DNA of 10,913 bases from Erysipelotrichia bacterium (GTDB taxonomy: Bacteria; Bacillota_I; Bacilli_A; Erysipelotrichales; Erysipelotrichaceae): contig SAAR01000097.1 in the NCBI GenBank assembly GCA_009916335.1, positions 1 to 10,913 of the forward strand, in the 5' to 3' direction. The position numbers were made by a program, and so were the translations under genes. The first letter of the stretch is position 1, and every line of letters starts with the position of its first letter. Positions 1-6,522 of this stretch are shown piece by piece. The notes below the pieces were generated by a model, which had not been told where the DNA came from, made no database searches, and worked only from the letters and a program-made list of their open reading frames with translations.

Positions 1-253
1 GTATCAGCGCCTCGCCATGGTAGGCACACGATTCCCGGGCCAGGCGACGGCGATAGTCTGACGTGTGCGTCTGTGGCGCAAGCAGCTCGCGCAAACTGTT
101 GGCGTAACGGAGGCTGGTATCCCGTAACGTCTTGGCCGTCCATGTGAGGCCGCCGAACATCTGGCCGTGATCGATGAGCAGATAACGGTGTTTCCCCAAA
201 CGCAGCAGGTTGCCCAAATGACGATCGGTGTTTGCAATCCAATCATCGAAAGC
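1..253 (-). CDS. HipA-like kinase fragment (foreign high-GC sequence, both ends missing)
   Basis: About 84 codons are open on the minus strand, entering from the junction near 250 and leaving the window at the left edge, so neither native end is present. The peptide contains AFDDWIANTDRHLGNLL followed by YLLIDHG. This matches the catalytic-loop (N-x-DRH-x-GN) and metal-binding (DFG-like IDHG) segments of HipA-like kinase domains. Those two motifs are the only basis for the call. Family members phosphorylate proteins or small substrates, and some act as toxins, but nothing here says which. GC is about 60% by hand count, against roughly 25-35% in the adjacent hemW, and the codon use looks proteobacterial. 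The apparent ATG at 256-254 lies in the junction and is probably not a real start. No partner antitoxin is visible. The fragment is probably not native to this chromosome. Confidence 0.6.
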
Positions 254-254
254 C
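248..254. other. Chimeric junction with 7-base overlap (GAAAGCC)
   Basis: To the right, hemW reads through NISVDFIYGF and then hits CGA TGA, where HemW proteins continue with Pro. To the left, a HipA-like kinase begins with AFDDWIANTDRH in a frame shifted by one base. The seven bases GGCTTTC on the minus strand can belong to either gene, as expected for a join at a short shared sequence. GC changes abruptly from about 60% to about 25-35% at this point. I read it as an assembly or ligation chimera; a real illegitimate recombination cannot be excluded from sequence alone. Confidence 0.75.
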
Positions 255-719
255 ATAAATGAAATCAACTGAAATGTTATCCATTCCCCAACTATGTAAA
301 TCATCTAACATTTTTAACACATCTTTTTTTCGATGCTTACGATTCATATAAGTAAGTAAAGAATCTTGTAAAGATTGAACACCTAACGAAATACGATTTA
401 CTCCATGACGCTTCATGATTTCTACTTTACTTTGGGTCAATGATTCAATATTTGATTCCACTGTGTATTCTAACACGTTTTCTCTGTATTCATCTAAGAA
501 GGTCAGTAAACATTCTAACTGTTCCTCATTCAAACAGCTTGGTGTACCACCACCTAAATAAATCGTTGTTATCTTTTTATCTTTTATTTTTTGTTTACAT
601 TCATTATTAATCTCTTTAAGCCACGCATTTACCGATGATTCCTGATAAATATTTCGCTTAAAGTCACAATAATAACAAATAGATGAACAAAAAGGAACGT
701 GTAAATATAAATAATGCAT
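248..719 (-). CDS. hemW: HemW-type radical SAM protein, 3' truncated at the junction
   Basis: This is the N-terminal ~157 residues of a HemW/HemN-family radical SAM protein, where family members are usually about 370-380 aa. The cluster motif CSSICYYCDF (Cys11, Cys15, Cys18) binds the 4Fe-4S cluster and SAM. GGGTPS lies at 56-61, followed by the family block with GVNRISLGVQS and the start of ISVDFIYG. The cluster motif ends in CDF rather than the fourth cysteine seen in HemN, which favours HemW, a heme chaperone/insertase, over coproporphyrinogen dehydrogenase. The start has a good ribosome site (AAGGAG) that overlaps the stop of the upstream Spo0A-like gene, so it is co-transcribed. Reading stops at an artificial TGA just past the junction, and the C-terminal two thirds, including the HemN C-domain, are missing. 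In B. subtilis hemW follows lepA directly; here two regulatory-looking genes and a GNAT gene lie between them. Confidence 0.85.
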
Positions 720-722
720 AAG

Positions 723-1424
723 TTACTCCTTAGTATCGTTAACGATCAAATCTGCAAATTGCACAATGAATTCCTTACAAGACATTTTATTGATAGAAAA
801 GCCTAGATAAGCAAAATGATTGTGGTTCACGTTTTGTAGAGCCGTACGCATACACCTCTCAACTCGTGATGAAGTTGTATGATTCTCTCTAGCAATTTTA
901 TCACAAATTTCAACAAGTTTCATACGAGATTGTTTGCTTTTCATTAAAATGGCTTCTTTTAAGTATTGAAACCCTAAAACAGTTGTAGAAATACCGATGT
1001 ATTTTAAATACTTAATCGTTGTTTTTTCTAATGAGTGTTGTACAATCCTATCCTGATTCTGTGTTTGTATCCATTGTAAAAAGGTTAAGAAATCAAGTGG
1101 CTGATTCATAATTTTACAAGAAGATAGTTTTCTTAATTCTTTATGCACTAAAGTATGTATATCACTACAAGCAAATAATAGTTTTATAGGATAATCCTTT
1201 TGTAAGAGAATTAACTGTTTCAAGATGGCAAGATGATCTTGGTATTCTCCTATCTCATCAATAATAATGATTGTATTTTTTTGCTTTACGAATGATTTGC
1301 AATCAAAATGATTTATATTTGTAGATAATCCTTCCAGTTTAAATATATCATTCATATAATCACAATTTAGAAAACACTTCATGAGATTCATATTTCGTGA
1401 TAATAAATAAACGCTATTATCCAT
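723..1424 (-). CDS. Spo0A-like transcription factor with degenerate receiver domain
   Basis: The protein has 233 aa. Residues ~133-230 resemble the Spo0A effector domain: IKYLKYIGI, then GFQYLKEAI (151-159), then the recognition-helix region IARENHTTSSRVER (177-190) with MRTAL, and finally EFIVQFAD near the C-terminus. Spo0A has [20 protein letters not shown] and SEFIAMVAD at the same places. Residues 1-120 look like a receiver fold. Asp56 in IIIIDE sits where Spo0A has its phosphorylated Asp. However, the N-terminal acidic pair appears replaced (LLSRN), the switch Thr is Ala (LLFAC), and the invariant Lys before Pro is Gln (MNQP). The linker is shorter than in Spo0A (267 aa in B. subtilis). 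I infer a DNA-binding paralogue that is probably not controlled by ordinary phosphorelay. AAGGG precedes the ATG. It lies 11 nt after the 271-aa gene and 3 nt before hemW, so it is operonic. Whether this species also has a canonical Spo0A cannot be seen here. Confidence 0.8.
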   Translation of the reverse strand: MDNSVYLLSRNMNLMKCFLNCDYMNDIFKLEGLSTNINHFDCKSFVKQKNTIIIIDEIGEYQDHLAILKQLILLQKDYPIKLLFACSDIHTLVHKELRKLSSCKIMNQPLDFLTFLQWIQTQNQDRIVQHSLEKTTIKYLKYIGISTTVLGFQYLKEAILMKSKQSRMKLVEICDKIARENHTTSSRVERCMRTALQNVNHNHFAYLGFSINKMSCKEFIVQFADLIVNDTKE

Positions 1425-1435
1425 TCTTTTTTCCC

Positions 1436-2251
1436 TTAATCAACAGGAGTAAACACATATTTCTTTCCTATTTTTATTTTGTGATAAAACTTCAATTCGA
1501 CTAATTGTTCCATTGCTTTTCTCGCCGTTTCATAACTTACTTGATGCATCTTCATATATTGTGCAATTGTATAGAAATGATTTTTTTGTGAACACTGTAA
1601 ATAAAATGTCATCTGTTTAACATTACAAGTAGGATACAAGGAAAGTAACTCTTCCATGTCCATCTGCTCAAAAACCGTACTTTTCAACTGTACCACATTA
1701 TAAAGTGAATGAAAATAAAAGGTATCAAGGAAATCACGAAAATATTTACTTAAATCTTTCGTTTCGCAAATAAATAAATCTTTTTTATCTATTTTCTCAA
1801 TGATTTTATACCAATGATATTTCTTGTTTACTTGCAAATATAAAGCGATGAAATCTAAATCATCAATCAGCATATATAAAACAAACACCTTAATCAATAA
1901 CAATTCTTCACTCATTAAAAATTTAAATAAAGTTTGTGATATGGAAAGATGGTTTAAATGAATATATTTAAGCAAGAGATCCTTACTTGCTAAATTGGCA
2001 TCTCCCCCACAGAAATTCACTGGTTTATCCTCTTGTAAACTTAAATCGTAAATCCGCAACATCTTATGAAATAAAGTTTTATTCATCGTTAGATAATGTT
2101 GGTGTTCATCAAAATGCAAGTCATAACGAAATAGTTTTCGATACGCTAAAATATCTTGCCAAATCAAATCACAGGCAGTAGGTCGATAAATATTTAAAAG
2201 TTGCATTCGATCATAATATTCTTCTTCACTATAAATTGTATAATCATTCAT
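1436..2251 (-). CDS. Unrecognised 271-aa protein with C-terminal winged-helix-like segment
   Basis: I do not recognise the family. I chose the start MNDYTIYSEEEYY because GAAGGTGATAAAATG gives a good ribosome site; the upstream in-frame extension lacks one and looks non-coding. Residues ~226-271 (FYTIAQYMKMHQVSYETARKAMEQLVEL, then IGKKYVF) read as a winged helix: a helix, a recognition helix after VSYETARK, and a short wing. Similar segments occur at the C-terminus of many Fic proteins and transcription regulators. No Fic catalytic HPFxxGNGR motif is present. The N-terminal ~220 residues look helical and are rich in Leu, Tyr, Phe and Lys, with no signal peptide. A hydrophobic helix around LLLIKVFVLYMLIDDL could be a buried core rather than a membrane span. 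It is the first gene of an apparent operon with the Spo0A-like gene and hemW. A regulatory or partner role is only an inference. Confidence 0.7.
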   Translation of the reverse strand: MNDYTIYSEEEYYDRMQLLNIYRPTACDLIWQDILAYRKLFRYDLHFDEHQHYLTMNKTLFHKMLRIYDLSLQEDKPVNFCGGDANLASKDLLLKYIHLNHLSISQTLFKFLMSEELLLIKVFVLYMLIDDLDFIALYLQVNKKYHWYKIIEKIDKKDLFICETKDLSKYFRDFLDTFYFHSLYNVVQLKSTVFEQMDMEELLSLYPTCNVKQMTFYLQCSQKNHFYTIAQYMKMHQVSYETARKAMEQLVELKFYHKIKIGKKYVFTPVD

Positions 2252-2266
2252 TTTATCACCTTCTTT

Positions 2267-2275
2267 ATTGTAGCA
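2267..2275 (-). promoter_or_regulatory. Possible extended -10 promoter for the 271-aa gene operon
   Basis: On the minus strand TGCTACAAT combines a TG extension with a good -10 hexamer, TACAAT. No convincing -35 lies 16-18 bases upstream, so it would depend on the extended -10 or on an activator. The predicted start would leave a leader of only about 8-10 nt, partly removing the ribosome site, which lowers confidence. Confidence 0.35.
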
Positions 2276-2301
2276 GTTTAATAGGTAAAGTGGTGATATG
2301 C

Positions 2302-2314
2302 GACAAAACTTGTC
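2302..2314. promoter_or_regulatory. Palindrome resembling a Spo0A box (GACAA-AAC-TTGTC)
   Basis: Perfect 5-base arms flank a 3-base spacer. On the minus strand the site reads TTTTGTCGCAT, which matches the Spo0A box TGTCGAA at six of seven positions; the other half matches less well. It lies about 30-42 bases upstream of the candidate -10 of the operon that encodes a Spo0A-like protein, a position suited to activation or autoregulation. Binding is an inference. Confidence 0.35.
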
Positions 2315-2371
2315 ATTCCTATACAAAAGAAGATATTTAAAATGAAATTTCACATGACTTTGTTTGCAATA

Positions 2372-2396
2372 CAAAAAAAGTTTTTAACACACTTTT
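2372..2396 (-). terminator. Weak possible terminator after the GNAT gene
   Basis: On the minus strand AAAAGT and ACTTTT can pair around a ~9-base loop, and a run of seven Ts is formed at the 3' side. The stem is AT-rich and short, so termination would be weak. It is the only hairpin I see between the lepA-GNAT unit and the next operon. Nearby (2343-2352) is the 10-base palindrome TGAAATTTCA, of unknown meaning. Confidence 0.3.
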
Positions 2397-2403
2397 CTGT
2401 ATG

Positions 2404-2907
2404 CTAAAAACACTTTTTCTCTAAATAATAATCGTCCATGACATAACCTTCCCCAATTTCATTCACAGCTTCATCAAAGATAGTAAATCCCATTTTTTGA
2501 TAAATTGCTAATGTGTCATGATTATATTTATTGCAAGTTAACCAAATACTCGTTAATCCATTATTTCTCATCAATTGTTCGATATACATTAAGGTCTGTC
2601 TTGCATAACCTTTGCCTCGCTGTTGTTTTTCTATATACAATTTGCTTAAAAACAAACGTGGTTGCTCTTTATGAATGGTAAAAAAACCAATCATTTGTTT
2701 TTCTTTATAAATACCATAAAACTCATAATTTTCATTAAGGATTGCATCTTGTATCGCCTCTTCACTTAAAAACTTATTTAGCATATAAGAAACTTGTTGT
2801 TCGCCAATGATTGCAGTGAAATGTTCATACCAAATCTGTGCAGCTTTCACGCTCAGTTCATGAATATCCACTTTACTTGTTATAAGCTGAAAGTGAATTT
2901 CTTTCAT
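2404..2907 (-). CDS. GNAT-family N-acetyltransferase
   Basis: The 167-aa protein has the GNAT fold hallmarks. The acetyl-CoA-binding segment is LSKLYIEKQQRGKGYA (about 87-102), with the Q/R-x-x-G-x-G/A type loop QQRGKG at 95-100. A second block, NKYNHDTLAIYQKMGF (126-141), is typical of motif B in these enzymes, and a C-terminal strand GYVMDDYYLEK follows. It transfers an acetyl group from acetyl-CoA to an amine; the substrate (small molecule, antibiotic, polyamine or protein) cannot be told. The ATG overlaps the lepA stop by one base (TAATG), and its ribosome site GGAGG lies within the last lepA codons, so translation is probably coupled to lepA. It is not part of the B. subtilis order at this locus and is therefore an accessory insertion. 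Confidence 0.85.
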   Translation of the reverse strand: MKEIHFQLITSKVDIHELSVKAAQIWYEHFTAIIGEQQVSYMLNKFLSEEAIQDAILNENYEFYGIYKEKQMIGFFTIHKEQPRLFLSKLYIEKQQRGKGYARQTLMYIEQLMRNNGLTSIWLTCNKYNHDTLAIYQKMGFTIFDEAVNEIGEGYVMDDYYLEKKCF

Positions 2908-4709
2908 TATTCGTCCTCCATGGAAAGAACAGCCATAAATGCCTCTTGTGGAATATCCACACTACCCACTGACTTCATACGTTTTTTACCTTCTTTTTGT
3001 TTCTCTAACAACTTCTTCTTACGCGAAATATCTCCACCATAACATTTCGCCAATACATTTTTACGCAATGATTTAATATTAGTACGAGCAATAATTTTAC
3101 CACCAATCGCAGCTTGAACAGGGATTTCAAATTGATGTTTAGGAATCAGTTCTTTTAACTTGCTTGTTAATTGACTTCCTCGATGGTAAGCAAAATCACG
3201 ATGGACAATAATACTTAATGCATCGACTACTTCGCCATTTAATAAAATATCCATTTTCGCTAATGCACTTGTTTGATAGCCGATGAGTTCATAATCAAAA
3301 GATGCATACCCTTTCGTGCATGATTTTAAACGATCAAAGAAATCAAAAACAATTTCTGCTAATGGCAATTCATAAATAACATTCATTCGATTGGCATCAA
3401 TATAAACCATATCTTTGTAAATACCACGTTTCTTTTGACACAATTCCATAATTGCCCCGACATAATCATTAGGTACCATGATCGTTGCTTTTACATAAGG
3501 TTCTTCAATATGATCAATTTTTTGTGCTTCTGGCAACATAGATGGATTATCCACTTTAATCATCGTCCCATCATTCATATACGTATGATAAACAACAGAA
3601 GGAGAAGTGGCAATCATATCAATATTATATTCACGCTCTATTCTTTCCTGGATCACGTCCATATGTAATAAGCCTAAGAATCCACAACGAAAACCAAAAC
3701 CTAGTGCCTGTGAGGTTTCTGGTTCAAATTGTAAGGAAGCATCATTTAATTGTAGCTTTTCTAAAGCATCTCTTAAATCATTATATTTCGCATTATCCAC
3801 TGGATACAACCCACAATACACCATTGGATTCATTACACGATACCCTGCTAATGCTTGTTTGGCAGGTTGTTTATGATTGGTAATCGTATCTCCTACTCGT
3901 ACATCTTTAATGGATTTAATCGCTGCACTAATCCAGCCAACTTCCCCACAAACTAATTGCTCTTTTTTAACTTCCTTAGGATTACGAATACCTACCTCTA
4001 ACACTTCGTACACTGCATTTGTTGCCATAAAGCGTATTTCATCGCCTACTTTTATACTACCTTCTTTAATACTGACAAAAGCAATGACACCACGATATGA
4101 ATCATATAAAGAATCAAATACAAGTGCTTGTAAAGGAGCATTTATATCCCCTTTAGGAGATGGAACGTGGGCAACGATAGCTTCCAATACATCTTCTACA
4201 TTTAATCCACTTTTGGCACTAATCAAAGGTGCATAAGAGGCATCTAAACCAATCACATCTTCAATTTCTTGTTTTACGACATCAGGTTGTGCACTTGGTA
4301 AATCAATTTTATTAATAACAGGTAAAATTTCTAAATCATTGTCTAACGCCAAATACACGTTTGCCAATGTTTGTGCCTCAATCCCTTGTGCTGCATCAAC
4401 TACTAAAACAGCCCCTTCACAAGCGGCTAAAGAACGAGATACTTCATAAGTAAAATCGACATGTCCTGGTGTGTCAATTAAATGAAAAATATATTCATTT
4501 CCATCTTTACTATTATATTTTAACTGTACTGCATTTAATTTAATGGTAATTCCACGTTCTCTTTCCAGATCCATTGAATCTAATAGCTGTGATTTCATCT
4601 CACGTTGTTCAACGGTTTCTGTAAACTCTAAAATACGATCAGCTAACGTTGATTTACCATGATCAATATGAGCTATAATGGAAAAATTTCTAATGTTCTT
4701 TTGATTCAT
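2907..4709 (-). CDS. lepA: Elongation factor 4 (LepA), ribosome-associated GTPase
   Basis: A full-length 600-aa LepA, within the usual size. G1 is AHIDHGKS (13-20), switch I carries RGITIK (52-57), G3 is DTPGHVDF (79-86), G4 is NKID (133-136) and G5 is SAK (164-166). The EF-G-like domains II, III and V follow, and then the LepA-specific C-terminal domain, ending in the basic block [22 protein letters not shown] and the [10 protein letters not shown] tail. LepA binds ribosomes and acts in translation or 30S biogenesis, with a known back-translocation activity in vitro. AAAGGAG precedes the ATG, and the gene starts 22 nt after the ECF S component. Position upstream of hemW and downstream of spoIIP/yqxA is the conserved Bacillota context. 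Confidence 0.97.
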   Translation of the reverse strand: MNQKNIRNFSIIAHIDHGKSTLADRILEFTETVEQREMKSQLLDSMDLERERGITIKLNAVQLKYNSKDGNEYIFHLIDTPGHVDFTYEVSRSLAACEGAVLVVDAAQGIEAQTLANVYLALDNDLEILPVINKIDLPSAQPDVVKQEIEDVIGLDASYAPLISAKSGLNVEDVLEAIVAHVPSPKGDINAPLQALVFDSLYDSYRGVIAFVSIKEGSIKVGDEIRFMATNAVYEVLEVGIRNPKEVKKEQLVCGEVGWISAAIKSIKDVRVGDTITNHKQPAKQALAGYRVMNPMVYCGLYPVDNAKYNDLRDALEKLQLNDASLQFEPETSQALGFGFRCGFLGLLHMDVIQERIEREYNIDMIATSPSVVYHTYMNDGTMIKVDNPSMLPEAQKIDHIEEPYVKATIMVPNDYVGAIMELCQKKRGIYKDMVYIDANRMNVIYELPLAEIVFDFFDRLKSCTKGYASFDYELIGYQTSALAKMDILLNGEVVDALSIIVHRDFAYHRGSQLTSKLKELIPKHQFEIPVQAAIGGKIIARTNIKSLRKNVLAKCYGGDISRKKKLLEKQKEGKKRMKSVGSVDIPQEAFMAVLSMEDE

Positions 4710-4731
4710 GAAGAATCTCCTTTCACTCTAT

Positions 4732-5229
4732 TTATTTAATGAAATGTCGCTTGGCAAGATCAACAAAGAAAAACTGTGCTATGCATGCCACAATACAACA
4801 AATAACTCCTTGCATGAAGTTAAAACCAACTCCTCCTAAGGCACTAATGTAACCAAATAGAAGTGTGTCAGCTAAATAATAGCCTAATACCATGATCACT
4901 AAACCTAGTAAATAGGCAAAAGAACGCATGGCTCCTTTGACATGTTGAACAACAAATGCTATTAACAAACCTTCTAAACCTTTAATGATAAAAGTAAATA
5001 AGGCATATTGCGAAAACCCTAAAAACAAATCAGCGGCTGCACTTCCTACACCACCTACTAGAAAAGCTAATGCAGGATTTAAAATAGAAGCAAACAGCAT
5101 CACTGCACTATCCCCCAAATTCACATAACCGAATTGACCAATAGGAATAGCCACAAAAGCAGTTAACACAAAAATCACTGCCATTCCAAAGCCACATAAT
5201 ACCATTTTTTTAATTTCTTTATTTTTCAT
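4732..5229 (-). CDS. ECF transporter S component (ECF-ribofla_trS-like family)
   Basis: The 165-aa hydrophobic protein has about six membrane segments (roughly 8-30, 38-57, 60-75, 77-95, 103-126 and 136-158). The sequence GYVNLGDSAVMLFASILNP and GGVGSAAADLFLG followed by ALFTFIIKGLEGLLIA is the signature of the PF07155-like S-component family. S components bind a vitamin or its precursor in the membrane and work with a shared energising module (two ABC ATPases plus EcfT), none of which is encoded here, so it is a group II type. The substrate cannot be deduced; no riboswitch precedes it. The gene begins 3 nt after fmt with the ribosome site AAGGGG overlapping the fmt end, so it is in the fmt-lepA transcript. 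Confidence 0.85.
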   Translation of the reverse strand: MKNKEIKKMVLCGFGMAVIFVLTAFVAIPIGQFGYVNLGDSAVMLFASILNPALAFLVGGVGSAAADLFLGFSQYALFTFIIKGLEGLLIAFVVQHVKGAMRSFAYLLGLVIMVLGYYLADTLLFGYISALGGVGFNFMQGVICCIVACIAQFFFVDLAKRHFIK

Positions 5230-5232
5230 AAT

Positions 5233-6150
5233 CTATTCCCCTTCTATTAAATTTCTTCCAGCACCATTAATGAAGTCTTTTGCACTACACTTCACTTTTC
5301 CTTCTAGCTGTACCTGTAATAATTCAATACTACCATCTATACACTGCAAATACAGTTTTTTATTTTCTACATACAATCTTCCAACATCATGAAGTACGTC
5401 CTTTTTCCCTTTGATTGCTTCATGAATTTTTAGTTTTTTATCATGGACCATAAGATAGCCTACTGGCCAGCTAATCAAGCCACGAATTTGATTGTACACT
5501 TTTTGCACACTGCGATTTGCATCAATCTTTTCTTCTTCCTTACTAATATTATAAGCAAAGGTTGCTTCTTCTTCCTTTTGTTTTATGAAATGTGCATTTC
5601 CTGCTATTAATAAAGGAATTGCCTCTGCTATCGCACTCGCTCCACATTTCATTAATTTATCATGTAAGGTAGCTGTTGTATCGTTTTCTTCAATGACTAC
5701 TTCCTTTTGCAACATGTAATCCCCAGCATCCATTTGTTTAACCATTCGCATAATGGAAACCCCTGTTTTCTCATACCCCTCAATAATTGCTTTGTGAATA
5801 GGGGCACCTCCTCTTAGTTTCGGTAATAATGAGGCATGCACATTTAAACTTTCATATTTTGGAAACTGCAATAAATGTTCAGGAATCATTTGTCCATATG
5901 CACAAGTAACAATTAAATCAGGTTGCCACTGTTTGATTTTCTCATAATCATCTTTAATTTTAATTGGTTGAAACACTTCAATTCCATGCTCAAGAGCAAA
6001 CGCTTTTACAGGAGTAGCACTTACTATTTGTTTTCTACCTATTTTCTTATCAGGTTGTGAAACAACACCAACCACATCATAGCCTTCTTTTAATAATTGT
6101 TCTAAAATTGCAGTCGCAAAAATAGGTGTACCCATAAAAACAATACGCAT
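5233..6150 (-). CDS. fmt: Methionyl-tRNA formyltransferase
   Basis: The 305-aa enzyme formylates Met-tRNA(fMet) using 10-formyl-tetrahydrofolate for translation initiation. The start MRIVFMGTP is chosen because it is the family N-terminus and AAGGAG lies just upstream; the 16 extra codons further 5' are not coding and overlap the promoter. The catalytic domain shows the folate-binding block LNVHASLLPKLRGGAPI with Asn103 and His105, and Asp144 in QMDAGDYM; these three are the active-site positions of the family. The C-terminal tRNA-binding domain begins near IRGLISWPVGYL. It follows its own vegetative promoter and a terminator of the preceding sporulation block, and leads the unit fmt, ECF S component, lepA, GNAT. 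In B. subtilis fmt is elsewhere, with def and priA. Confidence 0.96.
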   Translation of the reverse strand: MRIVFMGTPIFATAILEQLLKEGYDVVGVVSQPDKKIGRKQIVSATPVKAFALEHGIEVFQPIKIKDDYEKIKQWQPDLIVTCAYGQMIPEHLLQFPKYESLNVHASLLPKLRGGAPIHKAIIEGYEKTGVSIMRMVKQMDAGDYMLQKEVVIEENDTTATLHDKLMKCGASAIAEAIPLLIAGNAHFIKQKEEEATFAYNISKEEEKIDANRSVQKVYNQIRGLISWPVGYLMVHDKKLKIHEAIKGKKDVLHDVGRLYVENKKLYLQCIDGSIELLQVQLEGKVKCSAKDFINGAGRNLIEGE

Positions 6151-6177
6151 ATAACCACTCCTTCTCTTAACATTACA

Positions 6178-6205
6178 ATTATAACTAAAAATGCACAAAA
6201 TGCAA
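6178..6205 (-). promoter_or_regulatory. Vegetative (SigA-type) promoter of fmt operon
   Basis: On the minus strand TTGCAT (6205-6200), a 16-base spacer and a perfect TATAAT (6183-6178) precede fmt. The predicted start is near 6171, leaving a ~20-nt leader with AAGGAG. A terminator lies immediately upstream, so the unit is separated from spoIIP. Confidence 0.7.
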
Positions 6206-6229
6206 AAGAAAAAGGACTACAATAAGTCC
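6204..6229 (-). terminator. Rho-independent terminator after the sporulation block
   Basis: On the minus strand GGACT and AGTCC pair around a 6-base loop just after the stop of the YqxA-like gene and are followed by TTTTTCTTTT. The stem is only 5 bp, but three pairs are GC and the T tract is good. It shares bases with the -35 region of the fmt promoter. Confidence 0.6.
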
Positions 6230-6233
6230 AAAC

Positions 6234-6518
6234 TTAATCAATCATCAATTCAAATATACTTGAGAGCGTTTCCACAGTAAAATCTATACACCCTTTTAAT
6301 GCATCAGATGTACTTTTCGCTAATGAAGATGCATGATTTTCTTCGATTTGATTTAAACTGCTTTTTTTCTCTACCTCACTCACTACCTGATCACTTTTAA
6401 TCTGTGCTTGAAAATGATCTAACTGTGCTTGTTGATCGATTGTTTCAGGTTCACTGATACTTAAACCAATCATCACTAAAATAACTAGTAAGATTCCATC
6501 ATAGATAAAACGTCGCAT
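6234..6518 (-). CDS. Small N-terminally anchored membrane protein, YqxA-like by position
   Basis: The product is 94 aa from the ATG at 6518, preceded by GGGTGATC, which pairs well with the 16S rRNA end; a TTG four codons earlier is possible but lacks a site. Residues ~9-23 (ILLVILVMIGLSIS) form one membrane segment after a short basic start (MRRF). The rest is polar and likely helical, and a final amphipathic stretch (VETLSSIFELMI) is present. It starts 4 nt after the spoIIP stop and ends in front of a terminator, exactly the place of yqxA (DUF3679 family) in B. subtilis, which also begins with a basic, hydrophobic N-terminus. I assign it as a positional equivalent; sequence similarity is only suggestive. 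The function is unknown, and co-expression with spoIIP suggests a mother-cell sporulation role. Confidence 0.65.
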   Translation of the reverse strand: MRRFIYDGILLVILVMIGLSISEPETIDQQAQLDHFQAQIKSDQVVSEVEKKSSLNQIEENHASSLAKSTSDALKGCIDFTVETLSSIFELMID

Positions 6519-6522
6519 TTGA

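Noticed and set aside
4..246. An 80-codon open frame on the minus strand at the left edge, starting MIGLQTP
   Set aside because: It is a different frame of the HipA-like segment, rich in Cys, Arg and Thr, with no family motif, while the adjacent frame carries NTDRHLGN and LIDHG.
2252..2374. A 41-codon N-terminal extension of the 271-aa protein
   Set aside because: It has no ribosome site and covers the candidate promoter and palindrome; the internal ATG at 2251 has GAAGGTGAT at good spacing.
3607..4236. Long open frames on the plus strand opposite lepA (89 and 119 codons)
   Set aside because: They are antisense to strongly conserved lepA domains, have no ribosome sites and read as low-complexity shadow translations.
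4710..4731. A possible riboswitch or promoter between the ECF S component and lepA
   Set aside because: The gap is 22 nt and contains little beyond a ribosome site; the 3-nt gap before the S component also leaves no room for a riboswitch.
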